Shown: in pieces, positions 1-10,447 of the stretch
Position numbering within the stretch: the first letter of the stretch is position 1
Layout of the letters: every line of letters begins with the position of its first letter
Source of the DNA: Paulinella micropora
Lineage: Eukaryota > Cercozoa > Imbricatea > Euglyphida > Paulinellidae
Assembly (NCBI GenBank): GCA_019918135.1
Contig: WBZZ01003091.1
Span: forward strand, 131,501 to 195,500
DNA: 64,000 bases
Direction of reading: 5' to 3'
The notes under the pieces: generated by a model
Database searches by the model: none
What the model was told of the DNA's origin: nothing
The model's input: only the letters and a program-made list of their open reading frames with translations
Translations under genes and position numbers: made by a program

Positions 1-534
1 GGGGGCGAGGGGGGGGGGGGGGGGAAGTGCGAGCCCTTGACTGTCGGCCCCCCCCCCCCCCCCGGACGACGACGAGCAGAGAAAAAAGACAGAGGGGGAG
101 GTGTCAAAAATCCTTCTGCCCATACGTGTGTGGGGGGGGCGGGGGCGCCCTCTGGCCCCCCCCCCCCCGCCCCAAAAAAAAGAAAAAAACTTGGGGCTAA
201 AAAAGGCACCACAAGGGGAGCGGGGCGGGGGGGAGGGGGGGGGGAAAGAAGAAGGGAGAGGGGAGCAACCCCCCCCTCTCCTCCCCTGAAGGGAGAAAGA
301 GAGAGGGGAGGGGAGCGCCCCCCCCCCCCCCCCCCTCCGCTCCCCTCCTCCTTCCTTTTCTTGCTAACACTCGCTTTTTCTATTTGCACTTCCCCCCCCC
401 TTCCCCCTCTTCACACCCTTTACTTTATCCATTTGGCTATTTTACTAGGTTTGTCGCACACTCCAGAACGGACAGGATTTCGAAAGGTGAAGTCATTACT
501 CTCATGCCTCACCAGAAAAGACGCACAGAAAAAA
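1..534. repeat. G/C homopolymer-rich spacer
   Basis: This stretch is dominated by runs of G or C (positions 8-24, about 52-63, 155-168, 226-243 and 315-335) and purine-rich filler. An open frame crosses it but is a composition artefact of proline and glycine/arginine codons. I see no gene here. The helicase gene starts at its downstream edge, just after an A-rich stretch. Confidence 0.7.
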
Positions 535-2402
535 ATGGCGATTACGACGAGGAAACTTTTAAGGCCGCTCTTTACGTTAGGCCAGCGCATAGACAAGGAA
601 ACACTGAAGAAGATCTCTATGCTAGAAGACGTGAATGAGTGGGAGCTGCCTGTGAACGCACTGCTGCAGTCATGCTCAATCAATCGAAACCCTGTCGAAT
701 ACCTGCCCGGCAAACCGGACAAGAAAGGGAGGCCATATGGAAATGGCGCGGTTTGTAACTTGCCCCTGTGGATCATGCGTCTTGTCTCTGGCTCGTTCTA
801 TGAATCCATCGGCATGAGCACCGCGGCAGCGACTATTTTGGCGCAGCTTACAGACAGGGAGCAGCTGTCTGTGCCGGCGCTGTTTTGCAGGTTTGCCAAC
901 GGTGGGCAGGAAGCTATGCAAAAGCTGTTGTTGGAGCAGGTCAGAAAAGAAGATACGCCGAGCAACAGAAGGTGGGCCAAGAAGCAGTTCGACTCGGTGA
1001 TCGATCAGGAATCAGTGCCGCGTAACCATGCAATCGATTGTCCGCTTATGCGCGACTGGTCACAAGCGTGCAGGAGCATGGGCAAGCAACTGAAGCGCGC
1101 GGGCGTCTTTGCAGAAGTGTGGGCTTTGGTAAAGTCGCTGAGCGACAAACCCAACAAGCTCACTACATTTGTCTCGTACATTTACCAGCGAGAGGAACTG
1201 AAAATCATGATGGAAGTGATGAGCTTTTTGCAGTCTCAGGGGCTTTACACTGGGGTTTTTTTTAATGATCAACTTCTGGTCGAGAGCAAGCTTCCCCGAG
1301 GCGGAGAGAAGGTTTTTACAGACGCGAGGTTGGCGAGTGTTCGGGCTCACGTAAGGGAGGCTCTGGGGCTCGACGTCGAGTTCCATGGCGGTAGCTATTT
1401 GCCCACGGTGGAGGACAAAAAGAGGCTTTATGGCTCTGTCAGTCTGAGCAAGCTGCCCAATGATACAGAGCGCTGTTTTGAACTGCTGGTGCGTCATGGG
1501 TCCGCCAATAGGCTACTGCGGTATGAGGGCTATGTGTTGCGCCCTCATGCGTATATTCAAGGCGTGTATGAGTATTCGAATGATTACTCAACCTACGCAG
1601 CAGAGGTCCTGGAGTTATCGGTTAACTATACCAGCAACGCTGTGTCGAGCAATAACACGTTGGAACGCTATCTAGAGCGCGTGGGGCACCCGCTTTTTCC
1701 GCTTATGACTCCGTCGTCAATCCGTAGCGACTGGATCAGCTTTCGCACTTGCTCGTTCAACGTCAAGACCCTGGAGTATTGTAGGTGGGATGACTTCAAG
1801 GAGAAAGGCGAGTCCGCTCCGTTTACTGACCATTGGTTCGACTTCGAAATAGATTTTGAAAAATTAGCAGAAGCTGCAAACCAGGGCGACGAGTGGCTTA
1901 CTCCGCTTTGGTCCCAAATGCTGAAGCTGCAACTCAGCGAAGAAATGTGCTACGTGTTTGAACTGCTTGTTGGAAGGCTAATGCACAGGCTGGGAGAGTA
2001 CGACAACTGGCAGGTGATGCCCTTTATTGTGGGAGACGCTGGAACAAGCAAGGGCACAGTGTTGGACATAATCAGCCTGTTCAAACCACAGGGTAAAGTG
2101 GGGTTCATGAGTAAGAACATGGAGGACAAATTTGGCCTGCAAGGTTTATACCAGAAAGAGCTGGTTATGTGCATGGACTTGCCCCAGAATTTTGCGAGTG
2201 TATTAGATCAATCACTTATGCAGAGCTGCATCTCTGGCGAAGGCGTGGCTGTCCCTATCAAATACAGGACGGCTGTGACAGACCGCCGATGGTCAACACC
2301 TTGCATTATGGCGGGTAGTTGTGTTGTAAGTTACAACGACGAGCAAGGACTGTGGAAACGACGACTTTACCAACGTTTCTTTACACATACACACACACAC
2401 AC

Positions 2403-2435
<33 letters not shown>

Positions 2436-3779
2436 ATATATCTATATATGTTGTAAATGTGCGTATGTATGTGTGTGTATGTATGTATGTATGTGTGAAT
2501 GTATATGCATATACATAATTATTCTTGTATATGTAGATGCGCACATATGACATAAGTATGTATATGTGTCATGCGTATGAATCTGCGCTTATACAAAAAC
2601 TTCTTCAAATGCATGAAGATTAAGTGGGCGCTTGCTTCGTAAACACACAAATGCGTTTATATATGTATTATTATGTGTACGCACACAGTTGGCATTCAAG
2701 ATGCAGTTACATATGCACAGATGCGTAGCAAATAAATCAGTATACTCGCGCTGTTCCTTTGGCTCCAAACTCCTGGCCACGTGCGATCCGACCTCAGGGA
2801 GCGTATTGCCCAGGATGAGCTGCCCTACATTTTGCTCCGTTGCATCGCGCGCTACCGCAAGACTGTACAGGAGAAACCGGGTGCTGACTTCTGGCGGGAT
2901 ATAGCGCCCGACGAGCTCCGGCAGAGCCAGAAATACGTGGAAAGCCGCATGAACGTGCTGGCGCGGTTCCTGCATGAGGGGTCAAAGGAGCACGGGGTGA
3001 TCCCAGATAAAGGACGCCTTACTCTGTGGGAAGACTTTATCTCGGCGTATGAGGGGTACTTGAAGGAGCTGAAACAGCCTAGCACAAAGGACGAGAATAT
3101 CCCCCACAGCGCGCTGCGCCAAAATGATTTCGAGGTGTTTGCCCCGCGCACGGGCCTAGGTGCTGGCAGGGGTGCTCACAAGAAAGACGGGCGCGTTAAC
3201 TACTGCGTATACTGTCCGCGCAGCAAGTCCGAGTTAGGACACGAGTGCGACCCCACGGGAGTCTGTCGAGGGGGCCTGTGCCGGTATGTGAATTGTAAGA
3301 ACAAAGAGCACAACGCGGGCCGGCTCAAAGCGTATGGCATCGTAAATATGCGGATCGTGCCTAAAGCCGTGTTCGACCAATGGCTGATTGGCACTACGGA
3401 GGAGGCCGGCTCGGAATCGGGACCCAGCAAGAGCCTCAGCGAGAGCTTCAGCGTCAAGGAGTGGCAGGAAAGGGTTTTGGCCTTGACAGCGGCGCAAAAG
3501 AACACAGAGGATGTCAGGCGCGAGGTCGAAAATATGTTAGAGGCGAATAGCAAGGCGGAGCGCAAGGCGGAGCGCAGGCGTGTCTGCCAAATTGCTGGCA
3601 TCAAGAACTGGAGGGCCTTGAAAAAAAAGTACAAGAAAGCACAGAAGCGAAAGGGAGAGGAGCGGCAGGCGCAGGGGTCTTCTTCCAAGAGGTCCAGACT
3701 GTCGGTCGAACGCGTGGAAAAGTACCCTTTGGATAACAAACGAGTAAGAACAAGAACAACCAGGATGTTCAGGAGGTAA
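535..3779 (+). pseudogene. SF3 (D5-like) helicase gene of viral type, interrupted
   Basis: This is a superfamily 3 helicase as used by large DNA viruses for genome replication. The start chosen is the ATG at 535 after an A-run. Visible motifs are a Walker A loop GDAGTSKGT (codons near 2035-2060), a Walker B-like LVMCMDLP, a motif C region IMAGSCVVSYND, and a WKRR arginine-finger motif. The N-terminal ~450 residues are where a primase-like part would sit, but I recognise no primase motif. A low-complexity CA/TA/TG stretch at about 2.38-2.74 kb lies between the core and the C-terminal part; it may be an intron or a microsatellite insertion. The C-terminal part has ELPYILLR, typical after the helicase core, then a Cys-rich cluster (CVYC ... 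CKNKEH) and a basic tail. The order of motifs makes the family call good; whether the gene works is doubtful. Confidence 0.72.
2385..2560. repeat. (CA)n/(TA)n/(TG)n microsatellite block
   Basis: Alternating CA, TA and TATG/TGTA repeats form an AT-rich island inside the otherwise GC-rich helicase gene. A long A+T-rich stretch continues to about 2,740, where a CAG precedes the resumption of GC-rich coding sequence. Its base composition is unlike the gene on either side. Confidence 0.85.
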
Positions 3780-4360
3780 GCTTTTGGATATTCATGCTCA
3801 TTTTTATCCAAAGGCCTGTTACTTTTTTTTTTTTTTGCATTATCAGCATTTTGAAGCCCACCGTGCCTGCTCCTGTGTGTGTGTGTGTGTCTGTGTGTGT
3901 GTCTGTGTGTGTGTCTGTGTGTGTGTTGCAGGCGCACGCCGGATTTCCGTGCGCCAGACAGTGCACTGGCTGCACTGACAATAGCGATTGTTGTCAAAGG
4001 GGTTTAGCAGGAGACTAGCAAAAGATTTTGTCTGGTTTCATTAAATCAGTTTTTTTTCTTCGTGAACACAAATCTTCCCCCCGGGGGTGTGACACCCTTG
4101 AGTCGAAGAGACCAGCGAATTCCAAGGGGAAAAACACTCACTCCTCCCCCCCGGGGGGGGGGGGGGGAGGGGGGGGTGGGCACCCTGACTGCACCCTTTT
4201 TCGCAGGCGCCCCCCCCCCGCATTTTCCCCACCGCGCTGCGGCCCCCCCCCCCTTCCCAATCTCTATGGGGCTGTTAATATGTTATGTTGTGGCAGACCT
4301 GCGGCTGTAGACAAATTCACTTTCTTTTGTTTTTTTTTTGTAAATTTAGCGACCTAGCGA
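3780..4360. repeat. Spacer with (TG)n/(CTGTGTGTGTGT) repeat and G/C runs
   Basis: This spacer lies between the helicase and MYND genes. It holds a T-run (about 3,822-3,836), a TG repeat with regular C interruptions (3,874-3,926), C/G runs near 4,143-4,177 and C-rich sequence to 4,255. I see no gene in it. Confidence 0.75.
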
Positions 4361-4984
4361 ATGTCTGAGGAGGCAGCAGCAGACGTCGCGTCTACCCAAG
4401 TGCCACCTTCTCTTGCACCTGTTGTCGAGGCGGACCCGGTGCTTAACGTCCTGGCGTGCGCGACATGCCAGCGCCCCGACTCTGAAACACAACCGCTGAA
4501 AGCTTGCCGGCGCTGTAGGTTGCACCTGTACTGTGACCACAGCTGCCAGAAAAAGCACTGGCGGGCAGAGCACAAGAACAAATGTTATGCCGTCCGAAAC
4601 TTTGCGTTGAAAGAGGCAGTGGATCGGCGAGTGACCCACAACTACCTCACGTTGCGACGTATTTTTGAAGGGCAGTTCACGAACCCGACCATCAAGGCCA
4701 GGGCGTTCCTGCACGAAGCAGTCATCGACATGTTGAAGCTGGACCCGGTGTGCGCGGACCTGCCCCTGGAGGGCCCTAACCCGGCAGCGCAAGCCGTGTG
4801 GCAGAAGGCGAGCGCCAAGTTCCGCTACGCGGGCAGGCTGCTGGCCATGAAGGGTGATACAGATTACATGCGGGAGGAGGCGGAATGTTGGATGCCTCGC
4901 AGGTACCTTCGTGACATAGACCTGCTGTGGGACGGCATCAACGGCTGGCGGGGTCAATTAGCTGGTTGGCTAACACTTTTGTAG
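4361..4984 (+). CDS. MYND-type zinc-finger protein
   Basis: A 207-residue protein with a MYND zinc finger near residues 30-70: CATC, then CRRC, then YCDHSCQKKHW and a final HKNKC give the C-x2-C / C-x2-C / C-x3-C / H-x3-C spacing of the family. MYND fingers bind proline-rich peptides in partner proteins and are often multiplied in giant viruses such as Pandoravirus. The remainder has no domain I recognise. The ATG at 4,361 is the first in frame and follows a T-rich stretch. The reading frame is intact. An AATAAA (4,988-4,993) just after the stop could be its polyadenylation signal. The next gene lies on the opposite strand and converges on it. Confidence 0.8.
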   Translation: MSEEAAADVASTQVPPSLAPVVEADPVLNVLACATCQRPDSETQPLKACRRCRLHLYCDHSCQKKHWRAEHKNKCYAVRNFALKEAVDRRVTHNYLTLRRIFEGQFTNPTIKARAFLHEAVIDMLKLDPVCADLPLEGPNPAAQAVWQKASAKFRYAGRLLAMKGDTDYMREEAECWMPRRYLRDIDLLWDGINGWRGQLAGWLTLL

Positions 4985-4987
4985 TCT

Positions 4988-4993
4988 AATAAA
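4988..4993 (+). promoter_or_regulatory. AATAAA polyadenylation-type signal
   Basis: AATAAA begins four bases after the stop codon of the MYND gene. Position and sequence fit a eukaryotic or viral polyadenylation signal. This rests on sequence match only. Confidence 0.4.
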
Positions 4994-5529
4994 TCCACAT
5001 TTCTTTTTATTCAACTTTCGGGCACTGTTTGTAAGACGAGCCCAAGGCGACGCAATCCGGCGGCAGCCTCTTGCGGGGACAAACCAGCTGTCTGGCGCGG
5101 GCGTGCTAGTGCTTGCTCTTCGTTTGCAATACCATCTACCTCCAAGGACAAGTCGTTTCTTACATTCCTCTGGTAGTAGTACCAGCGATAACAAATAGGT
5201 AACAGAAGCATAATTGCGCATGTTGGAATGGCTAGCAATGAATAGAAGCATAGCCTCTGTAGCAGTGCCACCGTGCCCACAGCTGTGTCAGATGCCGCAG
5301 CAATTTTTGTCACACTCGTGCTATCCACCAACCCCCTGTTCGGTGTGACGCCTGCTTTGGGGGGCTCCCCAAAGCTGGGCTGGCCTGTGGCAGTTTGCAC
5401 AGCTGGGCTAGGCACAATGCCATTGCCAGCGTTTGCTGCCGCCACACACGCGGAAACACAAGCCGACATGCACGCTGGGGTCGCCCGAGGGCGAAGCTCT
5501 GTGGTGGAAGAAGAGTCCATATCGGTTTG

Positions 5530-5920
5530 CATGGCGCTGCCAGTCGGGCTGGTACTACCAGATAATGTCGCGGATCCAGTAGGACTGGCGCTGCATGAGA
5601 GTGTCGTGGAGCCAGTCGGGCTGGGACTGCCAGATGATGTCGCAGATCCACTTTCACTCGTACTGCCAGATACTGTCGCGGAGGCGGTTGGGCTAGTGCT
5701 GCCAGAGACTGTCGCGGAGGCGGTTGGGCTAGTGCTGCCAGATACTGTCGCGGAACCGGTCGGGCTGGTACTGCCAGATAACGTCGTGGAGGCGGTTGGG
5801 CTAGTGCTGCCAGACACTGTCGCGGAGCCACTTTCACTCATGCTGCCAGATAACGTCGTGGATGCGGTTGGGCTAGTGCTGCCAGATGCTGTCGCGGAGC
5901 CACTCGAGCTGTCACTGTTC
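5530..5920 (-). repeat. 36-bp tandem repeat encoding Ser/Thr/Pro mucin units
   Basis: About eleven copies of a 36-bp unit, each coding 12 residues of the SGSTSPTASTTL type on the minus strand. Units differ at several positions, chiefly alternating SPTAS, SESGS and SPTGS variants, which suggests past unequal crossing-over. Confidence 0.85.
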
Positions 5921-6223
5921 GAGAAGCTGACAGAGCTCGTTGGGCTAAAAGCGGCTGGACTTGGCGAAGGCGTGGGTCTCGCGCTCTCAAAACAGGTGTA
6001 ATTAGCAGACAATCTCGGGTGCAGAACTAATACATCAGTCACATACCAATAGCGATAAATAGATGTCCAGTAGGGATTAAAACGCCCTATGTCTTCTACA
6101 TAGCCTCCTATTTTTGCAACGAGGAGAACTTCGCCCTGGGCTGTAGCGGGCGCATTCCACTCAACAAGCACACTGGAACACCTGGCCAACTTGTCCGTGC
6201 TGCCCAAACAAAATGGCTGGCAG

Positions 6224-6227
6224 CAAC
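6224..6227. repeat. Target-site duplication CAAC, left
   Basis: The four bases CAAC directly precede the transposon's left inverted repeat and recur directly after the right one at 17,052-17,055. Both lie in the same interrupted minus-strand gene, as expected of a target-site duplication. Confidence 0.75.
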
Positions 6228-6590
6228 AACTAAACATTCGACAATCTTGGGGGTATCCCTTTTTCCGAAATTTTCCATGAAGTATATGGACTTTTTTGAA
6301 AACGTGTGGAAATGAAAGGAAATCAATTCACTGATTGCAGAACATATAAAAATAATATTAAAACATGTTTTTATTAATTGTAATACACTTTAACTTCATC
6401 TTCAGAGGTGGGCAGGAACCGGTCCGACACGGTAATCTTTCTCCTTTTTCATAGTCCCGGCTACTATGAATCTATGATGATAACAATGCCCAACATGCAG
6501 AATTTGCTTTTAAGTTTGTTTATCTTTGTTTACATTAAGCATTTTACTTTATTATGATAATAAACATTGCTTTTACCTACAATAAATTCC
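6228..6590 (+). repeat. Left terminal inverted repeat
   Basis: This matches the reverse complement of about 16,686-17,051 and the left edge of the second copy (54,366-54,730). The outer ~200 bp are nearly identical among the three. Later parts differ by scattered changes, and the match fades before a G-run at 6,596. A conserved inner block reads AGGTGGGCAGGAACCGGTCC, which may be a transposase binding site. Confidence 0.88.
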
Positions 6591-6932
6591 CCCCGGGGGG
6601 GGGGGGGAGGGGGGAGGGGGGAACGGGGGAGGAAGAGAAGTGCGATGTCGCCACGCAAAATACATAGATTCTACAACAAAATTTCTTTAATTACTAAAAA
6701 AAATAATAAATCTAACTCCGTAATATCATACTAACTAAATTAGAAGTTTGTTTAACTCTTGCACGCGACAAACGTTCTTAATCACGCTTTCGACCATAAC
6801 AAACCTGCCAGTGCAAAAAATTACGATTAATACTACACTACTAAGAAAAAAAACACAAAACAAATTCAAACATCTTTCAGATGAAGGAGAAAAGTGAAAG
6901 CTATGCAAACTACCTGGTGCGTGCATTTGAAG

Positions 6933-7538
6933 TTAGCGCCGAGTCAGCGCAAGCGATGCTAAAACAAACTCCCATGCGTTAGGTGAGCTGGGAGCGGTGA
7001 GACCGGTGCCGCGTTGGGGGGTGGAAGGTGAGTTACCAGCAGACAGAGCGCCAGCTGCCATCCGCGCGATGAGATCCTCCAGCAAGCTTTCTCTCTCGCT
7101 CTTACTATTTTTGTTGTTGTTGTTGTTGTTGCTGTTGTTGTTGCTGATGTTGTTGTTGGTGTTATCATTATCATCATAGTTTTTCTTGTTCTTGTTATTC
7201 TTCTTCATCTTCTTCTTCACTCTCTCGTTCTCTTCTTCTGAGCTTTCCTCCTCCTCCTCCTCCTCCTCCTTCTCCTTCTTCGAATTCTTCCTCTTTCTTC
7301 TCTCCTCTTCCCGTTGTCGCTTCTCTTGCGCCTCTTTTTCCTTCCGATCTTGCGCTTCTTTTTTCTTCCTTTCCTCCTCTCTCAACTTTCTTTCTTCTGC
7401 TAGCATTTCCTTAATGGATGCGGCTTGTTCTGACATTGCCTTGTTCACAAGATCCTGAACGACTTCTTTCGACACGCCGGCGGACGAACTACCCTGAATA
7501 CAATACCGGTCGCCGTTGTTTTGAAAGAAGTCGTTCAT
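6933..7538 (-). CDS. Coiled-coil, low-complexity transposon passenger protein
   Basis: A 201-residue open frame starting at ATG 7,538. The N-terminal third is ordinary sequence (GVSKEVVQDLVNKAMSEQA), the middle is a charged Glu/Lys/Arg stretch that should form a long helix or coiled coil, followed by Asn-rich and Asp-rich repeats, and the C-terminus (SLLEDLIARMAAGALSAG) looks ordered again. No family is recognised. It may be the last exon of a longer spliced gene, because neighbouring minus-strand exons are seen at 8.5-9.7 and 10.4-11.5 kb. Function is unknown. Confidence 0.4.
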   Translation of the reverse strand: MNDFFQNNGDRYCIQGSSSAGVSKEVVQDLVNKAMSEQAASIKEMLAEERKLREEERKKKEAQDRKEKEAQEKRQREEERRKRKNSKKEKEEEEEEEESSEEENERVKKKMKKNNKNKKNYDDNDNTNNNISNNNSNNNNNNKNSKSERESLLEDLIARMAAGALSAGNSPSTPQRGTGLTAPSSPNAWEFVLASLALTRR

Positions 7539-7597
7539 TTCTTGCGAACAAGGCAGTGGCAGAACAAACCAACAGCAACGACAACAACAACAACAAA

Positions 7598-7599
<2 letters not shown>

Positions 7600-7677
<78 letters not shown>
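7600..7677. repeat. (TAA)n microsatellite
   Basis: About 26 uninterrupted TAA triplets. On the minus strand this is the (ATT)n tail of the retroposon unit at 7,678-7,852. Confidence 0.95.
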
Positions 7678-7852
7678 GTATATCTCCTGCCAATTGCTGA
7701 GACAAAAGGCCATGTGCATCCAGTCCTCCATTCCATAAGGAAAGTCTCCACACCAATCGGTGGAATAAAGGAAGTGACGGCATAGAACATCACTCTAGGA
7801 GCTTTATACCAATCAGCCCATGGAAAGGGACCGATGGCCTATGTACTCCCTA
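7678..7852 (-). mobile_element. (ATT)n-tailed retroposon unit, family A copy 1
   Basis: About 175 bp that recurs nearly unchanged at 9,950-10,122. Read on the minus strand it ends in CAATTGGCAGGAGATA and passes straight into an (ATT)n tail, the layout of a SINE-like retroposon. Its last ~60 bases share a loose core (CACATG ... CAATTG) with the other tailed units nearby. No tRNA-like head is evident, so it may be a 5'-truncated SINE or a LINE tail. Confidence 0.7.
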
Positions 7853-7961
<109 letters not shown>

Positions 7962-8229
7962 GTGCTTCTCTGTCAATGGCTGATGCATTTCTGCACATGC
8001 GCCTCCATCGTCTCACCCGTGAGGGGAGTACGAAGAATTGACGATAAGCTCTAATGACACCCCCGCAAGGGCAGTTCCAACACTTCCAGACGGGCCGGTA
8101 TGTTCAATGAAAATACTGGTCCAGAAATAGACAGGTATGTTCAATGAAAATACTGGTGGCACCGACGGGAATCGAACTGGCGACAGGGCCCAGATGGTAG
8201 AACTTGACCACTGGGCTATCACGGTGTCC
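7962..8229 (-). mobile_element. tRNA-derived SINE with (ATT)n tail
   Basis: Read on the minus strand, the first ~72 bases look like a tRNA. They start GGACACC at 8,229 and have an A-box-like TAGCCCAGTGG (8,218-8,208) and a B-box-like AGTTCGATTCCC (8,178-8,167). A body of about 190 bp follows, ending in GCATCAGCCATTGACAGAGA, and then an (ATT)n tail at 7,961-7,853. Head, body and tail in this order define a pol III SINE that relies on a LINE's machinery. A 23-bp segment (GTATGTTCAATGAAAATACT...) is repeated in tandem within the body at about 8,098 and 8,132. The 3' part recurs on the plus strand at 11,815-11,937. Confidence 0.78.
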
Positions 8230-8231
8230 AA

Positions 8232-8268
<37 letters not shown>

Positions 8269-8270
<2 letters not shown>

Positions 8271-8416
8271 GTTTGAAAAAAAAATGTCAGCGCTTCCCGT
8301 TAGAGAGATTATACTCGGAAAAAAAAAGACAGGGAAAGGCTCACTGATAGAATGCCACACACACTAGCTAGCCATACTAAAGCTAGTAGCTATACTCCCC
8401 TCTCTAAACTATATGC
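8269..8416 (-). mobile_element. (ATT)n-tailed retroposon unit, family C copy 1
   Basis: About 150 bp. On the minus strand it runs from TTTAGAGAGGGGAGTATAG to CTAACGGGAAGCGCTGACAT, a T-run and TTCAAACTTT, then an (ATT)n tail at 8,268-8,232. Related copies lie at 9,722-9,872 (same strand) and 12,180-12,340 (opposite strand). It is a short repeat of retroposon type with no coding capacity. Confidence 0.7.
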
Positions 8417-8509
8417 TGCGGCGCCCAAAGAGACCTTTTGACCCCCCCCCCCCCCGGGCCCCCCCCCCCTCACAAAAAAAAGAAAAAGAAGAAGAAGGAG
8501 TAGGAAAGA

Positions 8510-9040
8510 TTATACCTCCAACGACATGTCCACTTCATCAGCGTCGACCGCGGGCTTTTTGGACTTCGGCTTGCCTAGTCACGTCAGAAATTAGAAACAC
8601 TGAAAAAAAAGCACACAAAAAAAGATGAAATTTGCTAGTACCTGGCTTTTTCTTGCTGGACCCCTTAGGCATAGGAGGCTCAGGGGTCTCTTCTTCTTCA
8701 GGGACGTCTGGAACGTCTGGAACATCGTCGACGTCGATGGATTCTGCACAAAGAACCAAACAATATTACATACATCCTTCATTTTTCATTACATACAATG
8801 TTGCTACCGAATCTCAGTTTTTTTGGCCTGCCCGAAGAGCGAGGCTCAGTCGGGCCCTTTTTTTGATTCTTCTTCTAACGTTTCAGGCGAGCATGCAGTA
8901 AATATGCAAAATAAAGAAAAGGAAGATGCCAAAAAAAACAAAAACAAAAACAAAAAAAAAAAAAACAAAAAAAAAAAAAAAAGATGGAGCTGGTGGAGAA
9001 AAAGAATAATAACATGTATATGAAGAAGAAAAAGAAAAAT

Positions 9041-9076
<36 letters not shown>

Positions 9077-9672
9077 AGAAGAAATGACCTTGTTTGCTTC
9101 GTACAGAAGCAAAAGCTCCCGCTTCCGCCAGTTGCAAATCATAGGCGGGTTCGTGGGGTTACCGACGTAGAGGAGCCACGCGGGCTTCACCTGCTTCTCG
9201 AAGTCCATCGGCGACGGATCAAGCATGCAAGAGTGTTTAAGGTTAAAACCAAAAAAACCCATGAGCTGATATTGGATTTCGTCAGCCTTGCCATCGCCGT
9301 CAGTGTCGACCTCGCGCGCAGCAAAAATGAAGCGCTTCGATCCTGCAACATCCAAGTATAAAAAATATGTGCAGCTTGTGAATTTTGAAAAACATACAGT
9401 ACCTCGATTGACTTGCGCAGGAGTCTTCTTGCGCCAACCAATGGGAAAGACAATGAAGAGCCTGCAAATAAAAAATAAACAATCAGTTTATAAAAATCTT
9501 TCATACTTATAGGGAAAAAGACCCGGGAGCACAAGGTGAAGTTTCACCCTCACATGTCTCCACTTGCGTGGACGCCTTCAGTTCGAAATTGTTGTACTTT
9601 GTAAGTGCAACGTCGAGCGCGAGCGCCCCCTCCCGATGTTTGTTGTCCTCGGATGTGAACTTAAAGAGCAAG
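8510..9672 (-). CDS. Spliced transposon passenger gene with an EF-hand-like loop (exons tentative)
   Basis: Several minus-strand stretches look like exons joined by short GT-AG introns. They run from about 9,672 (frame reading LFKFTSEDNKHREGALALD), through 9,461-9,403 (LFIVFPIGWRKKTPAQVNR), 9,342 to about 9,090 (SKRFIFAAREVDTDGDGKAD ... ICNWRKRELLLLYEANK), then acidic proline-rich sequence near 8,745-8,640 and a Lys-rich end with stop at 8,510. DTDGDGKADE resembles a calcium-binding EF-hand or dockerin-type loop. No family is recognised with confidence. Upstream exons may exist beyond the (TAA)n at 9,699. A (TTC)-rich tract lies in one intron. It belongs to the transposon by position; its role is unknown. 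Confidence 0.4.
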
Positions 9673-9721
9673 CTAATTAAAGCAGCAGCAAAAGAGGAAT
9701 AATAATAATAATAATAAAAAG

Positions 9722-9872
9722 AGAGTTTAAATTAAAAAAAAATGGCAGCGCTTCCCGTTAGAAGAAATATACTCGAAAAAAAAAACAGGGAAAGGCTCAC
9801 TGATAGAAGGCCACACACACTAGCTAACTATACTAAAGCTAAGTATCTATACTCCCCTCTCTAAACTATGCT
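9722..9872 (-). mobile_element. (ATT)n-tailed retroposon unit, family C copy 2
   Basis: This closely matches 8,269-8,416, including the GGCAGCGCTTCCCGTTAGA block, the A-run and CTCACTGATAGAAGGCCACA. A short (TAA)n at 9,699-9,717 supplies its tail on the minus strand. Confidence 0.72.
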
Positions 9873-9876
9873 ATCG

Positions 9877-9892
9877 AATAATAATAATAACA

Positions 9893-9948
<56 letters not shown>

Positions 9949-9949
9949 T
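9877..9949. repeat. (TAA)n microsatellite, imperfect
   Basis: TAA triplets with a CAA interruption near 9,890. On the minus strand this is the tail of the next unit (9,950-10,122). Confidence 0.9.
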
Positions 9950-10122
9950 GTATCGTCTGCCAATTGCTGAGCCAAAAGGCCATGTGCATCCAGTCCTCCA
10001 TTCCATAAGGAAAGTCTCCACACCAATCGGTGGAATAAAGGAAGTGACGGCATAGAACATTAATCTAGGAGCTTTATACCAATCAGCCCATGGAAAGGGA
10101 CCGATGGCCTATGTACTCCCTA
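9950..10122 (-). mobile_element. (ATT)n-tailed retroposon unit, family A copy 2
   Basis: Nearly identical to 7,678-7,852, with only a handful of base changes over about 173 bp. It has the same order of unit then (ATT)n tail on the minus strand. Confidence 0.75.
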
Positions 10123-10139
10123 AATAATAATAATAATAC

Positions 10140-10447
10140 TATATCTGAGGCGTACTGATGCAGCTAATGGCATATCCTCAACGGACATAAGCCTCCAATA
10201 CCCTTGTTCGAGGTCCTCCACCCCCCCGTGTCAGTCTCTCGCCTGATGATCGGGGCCACCGATGGAGCTCCTGAGGGCAAGACTGCACTAAGCCGAGGTT
10301 ATTCCGCAGTCCCAGCAACCTCTTGCAAGACGTCACCGAATGTGCAAGTGCATACACCAAGCGCGGTTGCTAGAGCTGCCTCGAAACCCCACCCATAACA
10401 ATCTGGTGTCTGCTGGGTCCTGGGCTGTCAACCAGCATATGCGGAGT
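10140..10447. other. Unassigned transposon-internal sequence
   Basis: About 300 bp with no good open frame and no repeat found elsewhere in the window. It includes a CTTGTTCGAGGTCC stretch that faintly resembles a pol III B box, too weak to call. It lies just downstream of the stop of the minus-strand Lys/Glu-rich gene. Confidence 0.4.

Larger units (their letters stand above)
5011..6227 (-). pseudogene. Mucin-like type I membrane protein, C-terminal part (transposon-interrupted)
   Basis: The distal part of a minus-strand surface-protein gene whose N-terminal part lies at 17,056-17,506, beyond the inserted transposon. It encodes a Cys-containing globular stretch, then about eleven 12-residue Ser/Thr/Pro repeats (units like SGSTSPTASTTL), a short linker, one membrane span (FYSLLAIPTCAIMLLLPICY) and a basic cytosolic tail. 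Such a layout fits an O-glycosylated stalk that lifts a head domain above a membrane. The family is not identified. It is broken by the insertion. The spelling of the repeats varies, so they are likely old rather than freshly expanded. Confidence 0.7.

Noticed and set aside
37-53. Shared CTTGACTGTCGGCCCCC at 37-53 and about 44,545-44,561
   Set aside because: A ~15-base match joined to a C-run is expected about once by chance in a window this size and bias; no wider homology.
37-534. Long open frame upstream of the helicase start
   Set aside because: It is made of Pro/Gly/Arg codons from G/C runs; the helicase-like sequence only begins near the ATG at 535.
2330-2336. GTAAGT-like splice donor in the helicase motif C region
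   Set aside because: The sequence after it still encodes expected helicase residues (YNDEQGLWKRR), so the donor match is likely chance.
10195-10215. B-box-like sequence suggesting another SINE
   Set aside because: No A box at the right distance and no tail or second copy.
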